Counted from the stretch's first letter, positions 36,294-46,070 are shown. The stretch: 64,000 bases of DNA from Anaerolineae bacterium (GCA_025055175.1 JANWYT010000019.1:1-64000); one strand, 5' to 3'. Notes: a model not told the origin generated them from the letters alone. Numbers and translations: made by a program.

Positions 36294-37529
36294 ATGATAA
36301 GGCGCGTACAAGTCCTCAATTACCGCGCACTACGCTACGTTGACCAGTTCCTAGCGCCCTTTCAGATTCTCATCGGGCCAAATGCCAGCGGTAAATCGAC
36401 CTTCCTGGACGCTATCAAGCTGCTAGCAGAGCTGGTGGAGAAGAACTCCGTCTACGAAGTTGTCCAGGCGCGCAGTGAGGCAGGGCTTGAGGATTTGACG
36501 TGGATGAGACAGACCGATTGGTTTGAAATTGCCCTGGAAGCCGATATTCCGTCCCACCTACACCAGAAGCACCCCAAGCTGCGCTACGAAGTACGCCTCG
36601 GCGTCGATCAGGGCGAAATTGCTTTGCTGAGCGAGCGCCTGTGGTTTGTTACGTCAAGCAGCAGCCCAGCAATGCAATCCCCAGACATATTTCCGCGCAT
36701 CGTCCATCCACCCGAACGAATCACGCGCGGCACAAAGCAAACGCCCAGTGGTTGGCGCTCCATCATCAACAAAACCAGCGCCAGTGACTACTTCAAATCC
36801 GAAAAAACCGACTGGAATATCAATTTTGGCTTTGGGCGCGCCAAATCCGCCTTAGCCAACGTACCACAGGACGAAGAGCGCTTCCCCGTCGCTTCATGGT
36901 TCAAAAGCTACTTAAGCGAAGGCGTCCAGCGAATCATGCTCAACAGCGCCGCGCTGCGCAGCCCAAGCCTGCCTCAGTCTCCGCGCCGCTTCTTGCCTGA
37001 CGGCTCTAACCTGCCGACCATGATCCACGAGTTGGAGCGACATCACCCCGACAAGCTGAGCGAATGGATTCAGCACGTCCAGACAGCCTTACCCGACGTT
37101 GCGGGCATTCGCACCATCGAACGTCCAGAAGACCGCAAGCGCTATTTGAGCTTGCAGTACCACAACCAAGTAGAAGTCCCGTCTTGGGGAGTATCGGATG
37201 GCACGCTGCGCCTGCTGGCCCTCACCATCCTGGCTTACTTGCCCGACGTGCGCGGAGTCTATCTGATCGAAGAACCAGAGAACGGCATTCACCCCAAAGC
37301 TATGGAGACGGTCATCCAGTCTTTGCAGTCCGTCTACAGCGCCCAAATGATGATCGCCACTCATTCGCCCATCATCGTGCGCATGGTTCAACCCTCAGAT
37401 CTATTGTGCTTCGCGCGCACTCCCGAAGGCATGGTCGACATCGTCAAAGGCAGTGAACATCCCGTCCTCAAAGATTGGCGGCACGACGTCGAATTGTCCG
37501 TCCTCTACGTCGGAGGCGTGCTTGGATGA
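36294..37529 (+). CDS. AAA ATPase, AAA_15/21 (OLD/SMC-like), putative defence or nucleic-acid sensor
   Basis: The product is 411 aa. Walker A GPNASGKST lies at about residues 28-36, following the RecF/OLD-style start MIRRVQVLNYRALRYVD. An ABC-type signature is in WGVSDGTLRLLAL, Walker B is VYLIEEPENGIHP (about 322-334) and an ATHSPIIV H-loop follows. This is the ABC-like ATPase family found in OLD, RecF, PARIS (AriA) and other phage-defence effectors, usually without a nuclease domain in the same chain. Its stop overlaps the next gene (ATGA). I recall similar ATPases annotated as MAD3 of the methylation-associated defence system but cannot check. Its downstream neighbour suggests a two-component effector. 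Confidence 0.85.
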   Translation: MIRRVQVLNYRALRYVDQFLAPFQILIGPNASGKSTFLDAIKLLAELVEKNSVYEVVQARSEAGLEDLTWMRQTDWFEIALEADIPSHLHQKHPKLRYEVRLGVDQGEIALLSERLWFVTSSSSPAMQSPDIFPRIVHPPERITRGTKQTPSGWRSIINKTSASDYFKSEKTDWNINFGFGRAKSALANVPQDEERFPVASWFKSYLSEGVQRIMLNSAALRSPSLPQSPRRFLPDGSNLPTMIHELERHHPDKLSEWIQHVQTALPDVAGIRTIERPEDRKRYLSLQYHNQVEVPSWGVSDGTLRLLALTILAYLPDVRGVYLIEEPENGIHPKAMETVIQSLQSVYSAQMMIATHSPIIVRMVQPSDLLCFARTPEGMVDIVKGSEHPVLKDWRHDVELSVLYVGGVLG

Positions 37530-38152
37530 CTCAAGATTTGGTCGTCGTCTGCGCCGACCTAGATGCAGAACAGGCGCTCAAGACTATGCTGAGCAATAAT
37601 CTCAAGTTAGGTACAGCGCCCTTCAGTTTCTCGCTTTATCGCCACCAGGGTGACTCTAACTGCCGCAACAGCGCCCATGACTTCTTGAAGCCTTTCGTCG
37701 ATCAGTACCGCTTCGCGCTGGTCGTCTTCGACCATCACGGCAGCGGAGACGAACGAGTCGCGCCTGATGAAGTGAGGCGGCAGGTGTTGGAAAATCTATC
37801 CAGAGCAGGATGGCAGGGACGCTGTGAAGCCATCGTCATCGCACCAGAGCTAGAAGCCTGGGTATGGAGCGAGTCACCCAACGTAGCCCAGGTCATGGGC
37901 TGGGAATCGACGCCCAAGTTGCGCCGCTGGTTGCAAGAGCAGAGCCTGTGGCCTGAGCAGGTTGCCAAGCCGTCCGATCCTAAGAGCGCCTACGAGAAGG
38001 CTTTGCGCCAAGCCAAGAAGGCGCGTTCCGCCCGAATTTTCGCCCAGTTGGCCGAACACGTGAGCTATAAAGGCTGTCAGGACGCCAGCTTCAACCTGCT
38101 GTTGGACACTTTGAAGGGCTGGTTTCCGCCCCAAGAAGCTAACTTCACATGA
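37526..38152 (+). CDS. MAD4-like / TOPRIM-like partner of the AAA ATPase
   Basis: The product is 208 aa from ATG 37526, 9 bases after GGAGG and overlapping the ATPase stop. The chain starts with a hydrophobic strand (LVVVCADLDAEQALK), then has LVVFDHHGSGDE (Asp69) and VIAPELEAWVWSESPNV (Glu108, Glu110). Strand-acidic-residue spacing resembles TOPRIM/DUF4276-type nuclease partners of ABC-like ATPases. I also recall the PELEAWVWS and VFDHxGSG pattern from proteins named MAD4. Neither identity was tested. The C-terminal third is helical and basic. The pairing with the upstream ATPase is strong; a nucleolytic function is hypothetical. Confidence 0.6.
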   Translation: MTQDLVVVCADLDAEQALKTMLSNNLKLGTAPFSFSLYRHQGDSNCRNSAHDFLKPFVDQYRFALVVFDHHGSGDERVAPDEVRRQVLENLSRAGWQGRCEAIVIAPELEAWVWSESPNVAQVMGWESTPKLRRWLQEQSLWPEQVAKPSDPKSAYEKALRQAKKARSARIFAQLAEHVSYKGCQDASFNLLLDTLKGWFPPQEANFT

Positions 38153-38730
38153 AACGCCCTAAGCTCCAACGCAGGCCCGACGCACCTCCTGGACAAGCCA
38201 TCCGCCAGCGCTACCAGGCTCAGGGGGTGGAGCGCTTCTATGCTCAGGAGGGTGCGCATTATCGCAATCCCCATGAGGCCATCGTGGCGCGCGCCATCCA
38301 AGACGCTGTTATACGTTGGTCGTTGCCTCATGCCCATGTGTTGGATTTAGCCTGTGGCAGCGGTGAAGCCACCCTGGCCCTGTGGGCCATCGCGCCCCAA
38401 AGCCAAATCCTCGGCGTCGACCCCTACACGAGCCAGGCCTACCGAGCGCGCACGGGCCAGGACGCACTGCCTTACACGTTTCAACAAGTGGCACAAGGCG
38501 CGCTGGCCGACCAGCGCTTCGACCTGATCGTGTGCAGCTTTGCCCTGCATCTGGCTGACGTATCGTGGCTTCCCTCGCTCTGCCTGGGCTTAGCCCAGCT
38601 CGCGCCACACCTGTTGGTCATCACGCCGCACAAGCGCCCTCTCCTGCGCGAGAGCTGGGGCTGGGCCTTGCTGGACGAACACATAACAGAACGAGTGCGC
38701 GCTAGGGCGTATCGCGCCACCCTCAGCTAA
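38149..38730 (+). CDS. Class I SAM-dependent methyltransferase
   Basis: The product is 193 aa. The SAM-binding motif I is LDLACGSGEATLAL (about residues 65-78), followed by ILGVDPYTSQAY (motif II acid) and FDLIVCSFALHL (motif III/post-I). It lacks the NPPY or DPPY motif of DNA adenine methylases, so a protein, RNA or small-molecule substrate is more likely. Its ATG overlaps the preceding stop (ATGA), putting it in the same tight unit as the ATPase and MAD4-like genes. The stop overlaps that of the convergent SH3 protein gene. Whether it belongs functionally to the pair is open. Confidence 0.8.
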   Translation: MKRPKLQRRPDAPPGQAIRQRYQAQGVERFYAQEGAHYRNPHEAIVARAIQDAVIRWSLPHAHVLDLACGSGEATLALWAIAPQSQILGVDPYTSQAYRARTGQDALPYTFQQVAQGALADQRFDLIVCSFALHLADVSWLPSLCLGLAQLAPHLLVITPHKRPLLRESWGWALLDEHITERVRARAYRATLS

Positions 38731-39692
38731 CGCTTAGGGACGACGACGAGCGTCCCATCGCCCACCAGGCGCACCCAGTTCGGCACGACCCAGCCGCGAA
38801 TGCCGTTCCATTCCACGTGTAGCCAGAAGATTACGCCACCGCTCATCGTCTTGCCCAGAATCTTCATCTCTGCGCCCCAGGGGATTTGAGCGATGGGTGC
38901 GACGCGCATACTGGGCCTGCGGCGCAGATTCAGGTTGTCCAGTGCCCGCCCACGAACGAGCAAATCTGGCGCGTTGTCCAGCTGATCGAAAATGCTGCCC
39001 TGGGTGGGGATGTTGAGGTTGCCGCGCACGTTCAGGTAGCGTCCGCTGGCCCAGCCCTGAATGCCGTTGATACTGATGAGATACCAGGTGTACTCGCCTT
39101 CGTCATCGTTGCGAGCCAGCACAGGGTATTCGACGTTGGGTCGCGCGATGGCCAACATGGACGCGCCCAGATAAGGGCCGCTCCGCACTGCCAGGCCACG
39201 CACGAAGAATACTGTCGCAATCGTCTCTGGGATGGCTGTCGGCGACGGAGTAGGCGTGCCAAAGATCGGCGTTGTCCCCTGGACACCAGTGCAGCGCAGC
39301 GTATAGGTGACAGTGAGGCGCGCAGGATCGTTGCTGGTGAGGGTGAGGATGGCATTGCGCGTCCCCAGAGCTGTCGGCTTACATTGGATAGTGAGGGTGA
39401 GCGGCGGGCCGCCGTCGGCAACTGTGGCGGGGAAGCTTGGGCCGAACAGCATAAAATCCGAAGCGTGTTCGCCGCTCAGTGCGCCGCCCGACGGTAGATT
39501 GATGATGAGCGGCGCTGTGCCAGCCTCGCTGATGGTGAGGATGAAGTTGAGCATCGTGCCGACGGTCACCGCGCCGAAGTCTAGCACGGTGTTAGGGGCG
39601 GGAACGGAGTTGTATATCGGAGCTTGGGCTGCGGCCGTGGGCGCAAAGGCCAACAGCAGACCTACAGTCATCAGGGCAGACAGTCGCTTCAT
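38727..39692 (-). CDS. Secreted protein with HYDIN/Ig-like domain and SH3b repeats
   Basis: The product is 321 aa from ATG 39692 (GAGGAA 5 bases upstream); ATG 39704 is possible. A signal peptide ends near AAAQA (residues about 17-24). Residues about 30-140 form an ASPM-SPD-2-HYDIN/choice-of-anchor-D-like Ig fold (LDFGAVTVGTMLNFILTI, LTLTSNDPA) of the type found in secreted proteins. A Pro/Thr linker leads to SH3b units: one near VRGLAVRSGPYLGASMLAIARP...WYLISINGIQGWASGRYL and another near LNLRRRPSMRVAPIAQIPWGAEM...GVIFWLHVEWNGIRGWV. These units usually bind cell-wall peptides or glycans. It probably sits at the cell surface. Confidence 0.8.
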   Translation of the reverse strand: MKRLSALMTVGLLLAFAPTAAAQAPIYNSVPAPNTVLDFGAVTVGTMLNFILTISEAGTAPLIINLPSGGALSGEHASDFMLFGPSFPATVADGGPPLTLTIQCKPTALGTRNAILTLTSNDPARLTVTYTLRCTGVQGTTPIFGTPTPSPTAIPETIATVFFVRGLAVRSGPYLGASMLAIARPNVEYPVLARNDDEGEYTWYLISINGIQGWASGRYLNVRGNLNIPTQGSIFDQLDNAPDLLVRGRALDNLNLRRRPSMRVAPIAQIPWGAEMKILGKTMSGGVIFWLHVEWNGIRGWVVPNWVRLVGDGTLVVVPKR

Positions 39693-39847
39693 GAGCTTCC
39701 TCATAGTGTTGCATGAGCTGAAGACTACTTCAAGTATATCCGCAAATGCGTTATATGCGTGTGGCTCTTCCGCGTTCACGACGTTCAGCCCTGTTTGAAC
39801 GTTTGCTAAGCGCTTGTGCTAAATTTCACTCAGTCGTGGTATGCTGG

Positions 39848-39863
39848 TACTGACTAGTCGGTC
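39848..39863. promoter_or_regulatory. Candidate TetR operator upstream of the men operon
   Basis: TACTGACTAGTCGGTC matches the pattern GAC-Y-GAC-YR-GTC-R-GTC except for T in place of G at the first base. The core GACTAGTC is a perfect palindrome and the flanks continue it. It lies 24 bases before the TetR start codon, where it could block transcription initiation. Confidence 0.55.
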
Positions 39864-39887
39864 TAGCAGAGATGACGAGACGCCACT

Positions 39888-40499
39888 ATGGATGAGCCGC
39901 AAAGCACGCGCCAACGCATCCTTGACGCTGCTCTGAACGTCTTCAGCAGCAAAGGCTACCACGACGCTCGCATGGACGAAATCGTCGATCAGGCCCAGAC
40001 CTCTAAAGGAGCGATCTACTTCCACTTCCCCAACAAGGAGCGTCTGTTCATCGCTCTGGTGGATCAATTCGCTGACCTGATTGAGCGTCGCGTGCAGGAA
40101 GCCATGCAGCCCTATCCTCAGGGGATGGATCGGGTGCGAGCCGCGCTGGTCGCTGTGCTGGAGACCTTCGGCAAATATCGTCGCCCGGCCAAAATCCTGC
40201 TAGTGCAAGCAGTTGGCCTGGGCAACGTCTTTGAGAAGAAGCGCCTTGAAGTGACCGACCGCTTCGCAGAGCTGATCCGCGTCCAGCTTGAAGACGCCAT
40301 CGACAAAGGCGAGGTGAGCGCAGTGACGCACGCCGAGAGCGCCATCGTCGCTCACGCCTGGATGGGTGCAATTTACAACGTCGTCATCCAATGGGTCTAC
40401 ACAGCTGAACCACCTCCTGACCAAATCCTGGCGGCGCTGCTGCCCCTGCTGCTACGCAGCGTCGGCTACCAGACGACAGAAGCTGAGGCACACCCATGA
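39888..40499 (+). CDS. TetR family regulator of the menaquinone operon
   Basis: The product is 203 aa. The N-terminal helix-turn-helix (about residues 9-55) contains ILDAALNVFSSKGYHDARMDEIVDQAQTSKGAIYFHFPNKERLF. The C-terminal domain is helical, resembling lipid or acyl-CoA-binding TetR proteins. It overlaps menF (ATGA), so it is co-transcribed with the pathway; a strong GACTAGTC-centred palindrome lies upstream. The likely role is a repressor of its own operon that responds to a pathway or lipid-related ligand. Which ligand is unknown. Confidence 0.9.
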   Translation: MDEPQSTRQRILDAALNVFSSKGYHDARMDEIVDQAQTSKGAIYFHFPNKERLFIALVDQFADLIERRVQEAMQPYPQGMDRVRAALVAVLETFGKYRRPAKILLVQAVGLGNVFEKKRLEVTDRFAELIRVQLEDAIDKGEVSAVTHAESAIVAHAWMGAIYNVVIQWVYTAEPPPDQILAALLPLLLRSVGYQTTEAEAHP

Positions 40500-41848
40500 G
40501 CTACATCCGCGATCACTATGGCAGACTCATCAGCCTGAGCCTGCCCTGCCCCGACCTCAGCCTGTTGGACTTCTTGCGCCAGCACCAGGATCAGGCTCGC
40601 TTCTACTGGCAAGACGGCGTGCGCGGCACAGCCTTCGCCGGCGTAGGCGCGGCGCTGGAGCTGAGCGCCTGGGGACAAGAGCGCTTCGCTCAAATTGATA
40701 GGCAGGCGCGCGAGTTGTTCAGCGAAGCCTACGTTGAAGGCGCAGTCCAGCCCAGGTTGTTCGGCGGATTCGCCTTCCGCGACGACGGCATACCTGACAA
40801 CGCCTGGGCCGATTTTCCGCCAGCCCATTTCGTCCTGCCACACTACTTGCTGACTCGTCAAGGATCGGCATCTTACCTGACCCTGAACGTGCAAGCACCG
40901 CCAGAAGAAGACCCGCGCGCCTTGCTGCCAGAGTTGCGCGCTGCCCTGCAAACTAAGATCGCCAGCCTAGACGTTTGCCCACCTGCCGAACCTTTTGCCC
41001 CAGCTCCGCTAGAGCTGCGCTACCCTTTGGATCAAGCCGCCTGGCGCGCCATGATCGACGAAGCCACGCAGCGCATTGCCAATGGTGAGCTGAAGAAGGT
41101 CGTCCTATCGCGGGTGGCCGAGATTAGCTATGCTCAGACGGTAGACGTAGACAGCGCACTGGCTTACCTGGACGCGGCCTACCCAATGACCATCCGCTTC
41201 TTGTATGAGCCGCGTCCGCACCACGCCTTCTTCGGAGCGACGCCAGAGCTGCTGGTAGAGCAGCAGCGCGACAGGCTGCGGACGATGGCCCTCGCGGGCA
41301 GCCGCCGACGCGGCCAGGATGCCGAGGATGACGCCAGGCAGGCGCAGGCCCTGCTAGACGATCCCAAAGAGCGCGAGGAACATCGCCTGGTGATCGACGC
41401 CTTGTGCGCCAAACTAGCACCACGCATGGCCCGCCTTCACATCGGCCAGACGCAAGTCATGGCCCTGCCTAACATTCAACACCTCTACACACCGCTGGAA
41501 GGCGAGCTGCTGCGGCCAGAGCGCCTGCTGTCTTGGGTGGAGCTGCTGCACCCCACGCCAGCCCTGGGCGGTGAGCCGCGCGACGCCGCTATGAACTTAA
41601 TTAAAGCGCTGGAAGCTGCTCCGCGCGGCTGGTACGCAGCGCCTATCGGCTGGATAGACGCCGACGGCAGTGGGCAGTTCAGCGTGGCCATCCGCTCGGC
41701 GGTAGCTCAAGATCGGCGCGTCTGGCTGTACGCGGGCTGTGGCGTGGTGGCCGCCAGCGACGCCGCGCGCGAATGGGACGAGACAGCTCTCAAATTCCGC
41801 CCTATGCTGGCAGCTCTCGGTGCAAAGGAAGCAATTCATCATGGCTAA
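40496..41848 (+). CDS. menF: Isochorismate synthase
   Basis: The product is 450 aa, normal for MenF/EntC/DhbC. It converts chorismate to isochorismate, the first step of menaquinone synthesis. The chorismate-binding C-terminal half has LKKVVLSRVAEI, FFGATPELLV, TMALAGSRRRG, EHRLVIDALCAKLAP, and the final block LHPTPALGGEPRDAAM...RGWYAAPIGWID with GAGCGVV-type YAGCGVV. These carry the magnesium and chorismate ligands. The ATG overlaps the TetR stop; its stop lies 8 bases inside menD. Confidence 0.92.
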   Translation: MSYIRDHYGRLISLSLPCPDLSLLDFLRQHQDQARFYWQDGVRGTAFAGVGAALELSAWGQERFAQIDRQARELFSEAYVEGAVQPRLFGGFAFRDDGIPDNAWADFPPAHFVLPHYLLTRQGSASYLTLNVQAPPEEDPRALLPELRAALQTKIASLDVCPPAEPFAPAPLELRYPLDQAAWRAMIDEATQRIANGELKKVVLSRVAEISYAQTVDVDSALAYLDAAYPMTIRFLYEPRPHHAFFGATPELLVEQQRDRLRTMALAGSRRRGQDAEDDARQAQALLDDPKEREEHRLVIDALCAKLAPRMARLHIGQTQVMALPNIQHLYTPLEGELLRPERLLSWVELLHPTPALGGEPRDAAMNLIKALEAAPRGWYAAPIGWIDADGSGQFSVAIRSAVAQDRRVWLYAGCGVVAASDAAREWDETALKFRPMLAALGAKEAIHHG

Positions 41849-43613
41849 TCGCAACATCGTCTGGAGTCACGTCTTCGCTGACGAGTTAGCGCGTAGTGGG
41901 GTGCGCCATGCCATCATCGCCCCTGGTTCGCGCAGCACCCCGCTGGCCTTCGCCTTTTATGAGGTAGAAGACATTCGCGCGCACAGCCTGCTAGACGAAC
42001 GCAGCGCCGCCTTCTTCGCCCTGGGGTTGGCTCGCACCACCCAAACGCCGGTCGTGCTGCTGTGTACCAGCGGCAGTGCAGCTGCTAACTTCTTCCCGGC
42101 CATCGTGGAAGCTCACGAGACGCGCGTACCGCTGATCGTCATCACAGCGGATCGTCCTCATGAGCTGCGCCACAGCGGCGCCAACCAGACCATCGATCAG
42201 ATTAAGCTGTACGGGAATTACGCTCTGTGGTCGGTGGACATGCCCCTGCCAGAGGCACAAGCCCCCACCCTGGCTATCCGCGCTTGGCGCAGCGTGGCCA
42301 ACCGCGCAGTGGCCATCGCCAGTGGCCTGAGGAAAGGTGTCGTCCACCTCAATATGCCCTTTCGCAAGCCACTTGAGCCGCTGCCTGTCGGCGACGACCT
42401 GACGCTGGCAGACGATGCGCGCGACCTGTTCCAGCGCAGCATGGGCCTGCCTCATACCCAAATCGGTCATGGGATTGCGGCCCTGAGCGACGTACAGGCC
42501 GACATGTTGGCGGCGGCGGTAGACGCCAACCCGCTGGGCCTGATTGTGCTAGGGGCGAACTGCCCGACAGACATTGCGGACGCGGTGAACCAGCTCAGCG
42601 CACAGACGGGCTACCCCGTCCTGGCCGACGCCGCTAGCGGCCTGCGTTGGATGAGCGACAAGTTCCTGGGGGGATACGATAGCTTCCTGTCGCGCCGCCC
42701 TGCCGCCTGGCAGCGCCCTCAGATCGTTATCCGCTTCGGCGATGTGCCGACCTCGCAGGCCCTCAACGACTATCTGAACAGCCCAGAGATCAAGTACCTC
42801 ATCCAGATCAGCGAGAGCGGCGTGTGGGCTGACGACTCGCACCGCCTCACCCACCTCATCCAGGTCAACGAGCGCTTCGCCATCTTACAACTGCTCAAGC
42901 GCATTCATGGCCGTCAGCCTGGAACGTGGATGAGCCAATGGGCAGCCGCAGAAGAAGTTGTCTGGGCTACGCTGAGGGACGCTCAAGAGACACCTTTCGA
43001 CGGCTTGTTCGTGGCTGAAGCGGTGCGTCTGTTGCCCGACCACAGCACGCTGTTCGTCGGCAATAGCCTGCCCGTCCGCCACCTGGAACAGTTTGGCCAG
43101 CCGCGCAAGGCCTACATCCACGCCTTCGCCAGCCGAGGCGCCAGCGGCATTGATGGCAACATCAGCACCGCTTTTGGCCTGGGCTTCGGCAGGCCTGAAC
43201 ATCCGCTGTGCGCCATCGTCGGCGACGTGACCTTCTACCACGATATGAATGGCTTGTTGGCAGCGCGTCGGCTGAACATACCCATCACCCTGGTCGTCCT
43301 GAACAACAACGGTGGCGGAATTTTCTACCGCCTGCCGGTGGCTCAGTTCGATCCCGTCTTCACCGACCTGTTCGTCACGCCACACCACCTGGACTTCCAG
43401 CATAGCGCGGCGCTCTATGGCTTCGACTACCTGCGCACGGCAGATTTAGCCGCTTTTCGTCAAGCTTTCCAAGACAGCGTAAGCCAACGCAAGACGACGC
43501 TGATTGAAGTGCCGACGGACGCCCAAGCTGACCTGGCAGCGCGTCGCGCCTACCTGGATAAGCTGAACGTGCCACTGCTAGCCCACGATGCAACAGCTCA
43601 CCCGCAATCTTAA
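41841..43613 (+). CDS. menD: 2-succinyl-5-enolpyruvyl-6-hydroxy-3-cyclohexene-1-carboxylate synthase
   Basis: About 590 aa from ATG 41841, which follows AAAGGAAG and overlaps menF. It is a thiamine-diphosphate enzyme that adds the succinyl-semialdehyde unit from 2-oxoglutarate to isochorismate. The N-terminal domain starts with the family pattern [31 protein letters not shown]; the ThDP-activating Glu is expected at Glu53 in [13 protein letters not shown]. The C-terminal binding loop is [13 protein letters not shown]...[11 protein letters not shown]. The 2-oxoglutarate dehydrogenase genes in the same window compete for the same substrate. Confidence 0.95.
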   Translation: MANRNIVWSHVFADELARSGVRHAIIAPGSRSTPLAFAFYEVEDIRAHSLLDERSAAFFALGLARTTQTPVVLLCTSGSAAANFFPAIVEAHETRVPLIVITADRPHELRHSGANQTIDQIKLYGNYALWSVDMPLPEAQAPTLAIRAWRSVANRAVAIASGLRKGVVHLNMPFRKPLEPLPVGDDLTLADDARDLFQRSMGLPHTQIGHGIAALSDVQADMLAAAVDANPLGLIVLGANCPTDIADAVNQLSAQTGYPVLADAASGLRWMSDKFLGGYDSFLSRRPAAWQRPQIVIRFGDVPTSQALNDYLNSPEIKYLIQISESGVWADDSHRLTHLIQVNERFAILQLLKRIHGRQPGTWMSQWAAAEEVVWATLRDAQETPFDGLFVAEAVRLLPDHSTLFVGNSLPVRHLEQFGQPRKAYIHAFASRGASGIDGNISTAFGLGFGRPEHPLCAIVGDVTFYHDMNGLLAARRLNIPITLVVLNNNGGGIFYRLPVAQFDPVFTDLFVTPHHLDFQHSAALYGFDYLRTADLAAFRQAFQDSVSQRKTTLIEVPTDAQADLAARRAYLDKLNVPLLAHDATAHPQS

Positions 43614-43644
43614 CACCTTCACAAGACAGAAAGGATACGTCATT

Positions 43645-44523
43645 ATGAGCCAAATGAGCCAAACCGTCCTCGGACTGAGCGACCTACTGCCCTGGCAGAT
43701 GGTCAAAGAATATCAAGACATCACCTACCACAAGGCGGAAGGCATTGCCCGCATTGCCTTCAATCGTCCAGAAGTGCGCAACGCTTTCCGCCCCAAGACC
43801 ATCGACGAAATGACCGAAGCCTTCTTGGACGCCTGGCGCGATCCTGAGGTCGGCGTGGTGTTGCTGACAGGAAATGGGCCAAGCCCCAAGGATGGCAAGT
43901 ACGCCTTCTGCAGCGGCGGCGACCAGAAAGTGCGCGGCGACACTGCCGGCGGCTACGTGGACGACGAAGGCGTAGCTCGCCTCAACGTCCTTCAACTCCA
44001 GCGCTACATTCGCACCATGCCCAAGCCGGTGATTGCACTGGTGGCTGGATATGCCATCGGTGGCGGCCACGTGCTGCACGTCATCTGCGATCTGACCATC
44101 GCGGCGGACAACGCTATCTTCGGCCAGACCGGTCCCATCGTCGGCAGCTTCGACGGCGGCTACGGCAGCAGCTTCCTGGCGCGTATCGTTGGCCAGAAGA
44201 AGGCCCGCGAAATCTGGTATCTGTGCCGCCAGTACAACGCCGCCGAAGCCCTGGAGATGGGCCTGGTGAACAAGGTCGTCCCCGTCGAACAACTGGAAGC
44301 AGAGGGCATTCAATGGGCGCGCGAAATTTTGGAGAAGAGTCCCATCGCTATTCGTATGCTGAAAGCCAGCATGAACGCCGCCATTGACGGCGACACTGGT
44401 ATCCAGGTCTTGGCCGGCGACGCAACCATGCTGTTTTACATGACGGAAGAGGGCGACGAGGGCCGCAAAGCCTATGTGGAGAAGCGCAAACCTAACTTTA
44501 AGCGCTTCCGCCGACTCCCCTGA
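43645..44523 (+). CDS. menB: 1,4-dihydroxy-2-naphthoyl-CoA synthase
   Basis: The product is 292 aa from ATG 43645 (AAAGGA 9 bases upstream); an ATG at 43654 is in frame. It is a crotonase-fold enzyme that closes the second ring by condensing o-succinylbenzoyl-CoA. The MenB-specific sequences [25 protein letters not shown] and [18 protein letters not shown] are present; the last marks it as MenB and not an enoyl-CoA hydratase. C-terminal [14 protein letters not shown] also fits MenB. Confidence 0.96.
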   Translation: MSQMSQTVLGLSDLLPWQMVKEYQDITYHKAEGIARIAFNRPEVRNAFRPKTIDEMTEAFLDAWRDPEVGVVLLTGNGPSPKDGKYAFCSGGDQKVRGDTAGGYVDDEGVARLNVLQLQRYIRTMPKPVIALVAGYAIGGGHVLHVICDLTIAADNAIFGQTGPIVGSFDGGYGSSFLARIVGQKKAREIWYLCRQYNAAEALEMGLVNKVVPVEQLEAEGIQWAREILEKSPIAIRMLKASMNAAIDGDTGIQVLAGDATMLFYMTEEGDEGRKAYVEKRKPNFKRFRRLP

Positions 44524-44549
44524 GCTGACCTGAACGAGAAGCGCAGCAC

Positions 44550-46046
44550 ATGGAAGACTGGTTGGCAGCACGGGCCAGGTCAAGACCTGAAGGCCTGGCT
44601 CTGCTCAGCAGCGCGCAGGCTCGCACCTTCCGCCAGTGGGACGCCGAAGCGGCGCTGATGGCGGCGCGCTTGCGCGCAGTGGGGGTACGGACAGGCCAGC
44701 GCGTACCGCTATTGCTGCCCAACGGTTTTGCCTATGCCTGCGCTATCTTCGCTCTGTGGCGCGTGGGGGCTGTGCCTGTGCCGCTCAACCTGCGCCTGAG
44801 CGCGTCGGAGCTAGCCTGGCAATTGGGCCACCTGCGCGCCTCGCTGTTGCTAGTGAGCGCTGAGACCTACCCGCTGGCCAGAGAAGCGGCAGCGGGCCTG
44901 CACCTCCTGGATATAGGTGACAACGTCAGCTTGGACGTGGACTCGCTAAGCCGCTACGCTCCCCAAGAAGACCCAGGGCCACCCAGACCTTTCGATCCGC
45001 AGGCGGATGCCCTGTGGATGTTCACCAGCGGCACGAGCGGCAAGCCCAAAGCAGCGCGCCTGAGCTTCAACAATCTGTTCACGAGCGCCCTGGCTTCAGC
45101 ATATACGCTAGGCCTGCTGCCTCAGGATCGCTGGCTGTGCCTCTTGCCCTTTTACCACATCGGCGGCCTGAGCCTGTTGACGCGCTGCTGCTTGTACGGT
45201 TGCACGCTAGAATTCTTCTCTAAATTCGACGCGGAAGCAGTCAACGCTCATCTGCACGCGCAGCCCGTGACGTTGGTTTCGCTCGTGCCGACGCAGCTGT
45301 GGCGCATGTTGGAAGTGCGCGGTCAGCGCCAACAGCCTCAAGCCCTGCGTCTGGTCTTGCTAGGAGGCGCAGCGGCTTCGCCTGATCTGATGGCGCGCGC
45401 GCAAACTGGCGGCGTGCGCGTGGCCACCACTTATGGCCTGACCGAAGCCGCTTCACAAGTGGCGACAGCCTTGCCCCATCAAGCCGTCGCCAAGCCGTCC
45501 AGCGTGGGCAAGCCCCTCATCTTCACCCACGTGAGTATTGCCGATGAAGAAGGCCAGCCCCTGCCCGCAGGTCAGCACGGCGAAATCGTGGTGCGCGGGC
45601 CGACGGTCATGCAGGGCTACGCCGACGATGACATAGCGACGGCGCGCGCCCTGCGCGACGGCGCTCTGCACACAGGCGATATGGGCTACCTAGACGAAGA
45701 CGGCGACTTGTTCGTCTTGCAACGACGCAGCGATCTGATCGTCAGCGGCGGCGAGAACGTCTATCCCAGCGAAGTCGAAGCCGTCCTCGGCCAACATCCC
45801 GCTGTCGCCGAAGTGATCGTCGTCGGCGCGCCTGATCCTGAATGGGGGCAGGTCGTCTGCGCCGCCATCGTCCTCAGGCCCGATCACAACGCCGACGCGG
45901 CGGATATTCTAGCTTTCAGCAGGCAGCGCTTGGCGGGCTATAAGCAGCCACGTCGTCTGCGCTTCGTGGCAGAACTGCCGCGTAACCCCTTAGGGAAGAT
46001 TTTACGTTCACAAGTGGTTGATTGGTTTCATCAGCGCCATGACTGA
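44550..46046 (+). CDS. menE: o-succinylbenzoate-CoA ligase
   Basis: The product is 498 aa, in the MenE size range. It is an ANL-superfamily adenylating enzyme that activates o-succinylbenzoate with ATP and then CoA. Motifs in order: P-loop WMFTSGTSGKPKAARLSF, TYGLTEAASQVAT, GDMGYLDEDGDLFVLQRRSDLIVSGGENVYPSEVEAVL and a C-terminal lysine region near PRNPLGKILRS. The assignment as menE instead of a general fatty acyl-CoA ligase rests mainly on its position in the operon. It begins 26 bases after menB. Confidence 0.9.
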   Translation: MEDWLAARARSRPEGLALLSSAQARTFRQWDAEAALMAARLRAVGVRTGQRVPLLLPNGFAYACAIFALWRVGAVPVPLNLRLSASELAWQLGHLRASLLLVSAETYPLAREAAAGLHLLDIGDNVSLDVDSLSRYAPQEDPGPPRPFDPQADALWMFTSGTSGKPKAARLSFNNLFTSALASAYTLGLLPQDRWLCLLPFYHIGGLSLLTRCCLYGCTLEFFSKFDAEAVNAHLHAQPVTLVSLVPTQLWRMLEVRGQRQQPQALRLVLLGGAAASPDLMARAQTGGVRVATTYGLTEAASQVATALPHQAVAKPSSVGKPLIFTHVSIADEEGQPLPAGQHGEIVVRGPTVMQGYADDDIATARALRDGALHTGDMGYLDEDGDLFVLQRRSDLIVSGGENVYPSEVEAVLGQHPAVAEVIVVGAPDPEWGQVVCAAIVLRPDHNADAADILAFSRQRLAGYKQPRRLRFVAELPRNPLGKILRSQVVDWFHQRHD

Positions 46047-46070
46047 ACACGCTAACCATGCGATGAGCCT

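Noticed and set aside
36294-38152. Retron or PARIS system
   Set aside because: No reverse transcriptase or DUF4435 signature is visible, so only the general ATPase-partner similarity is claimed.
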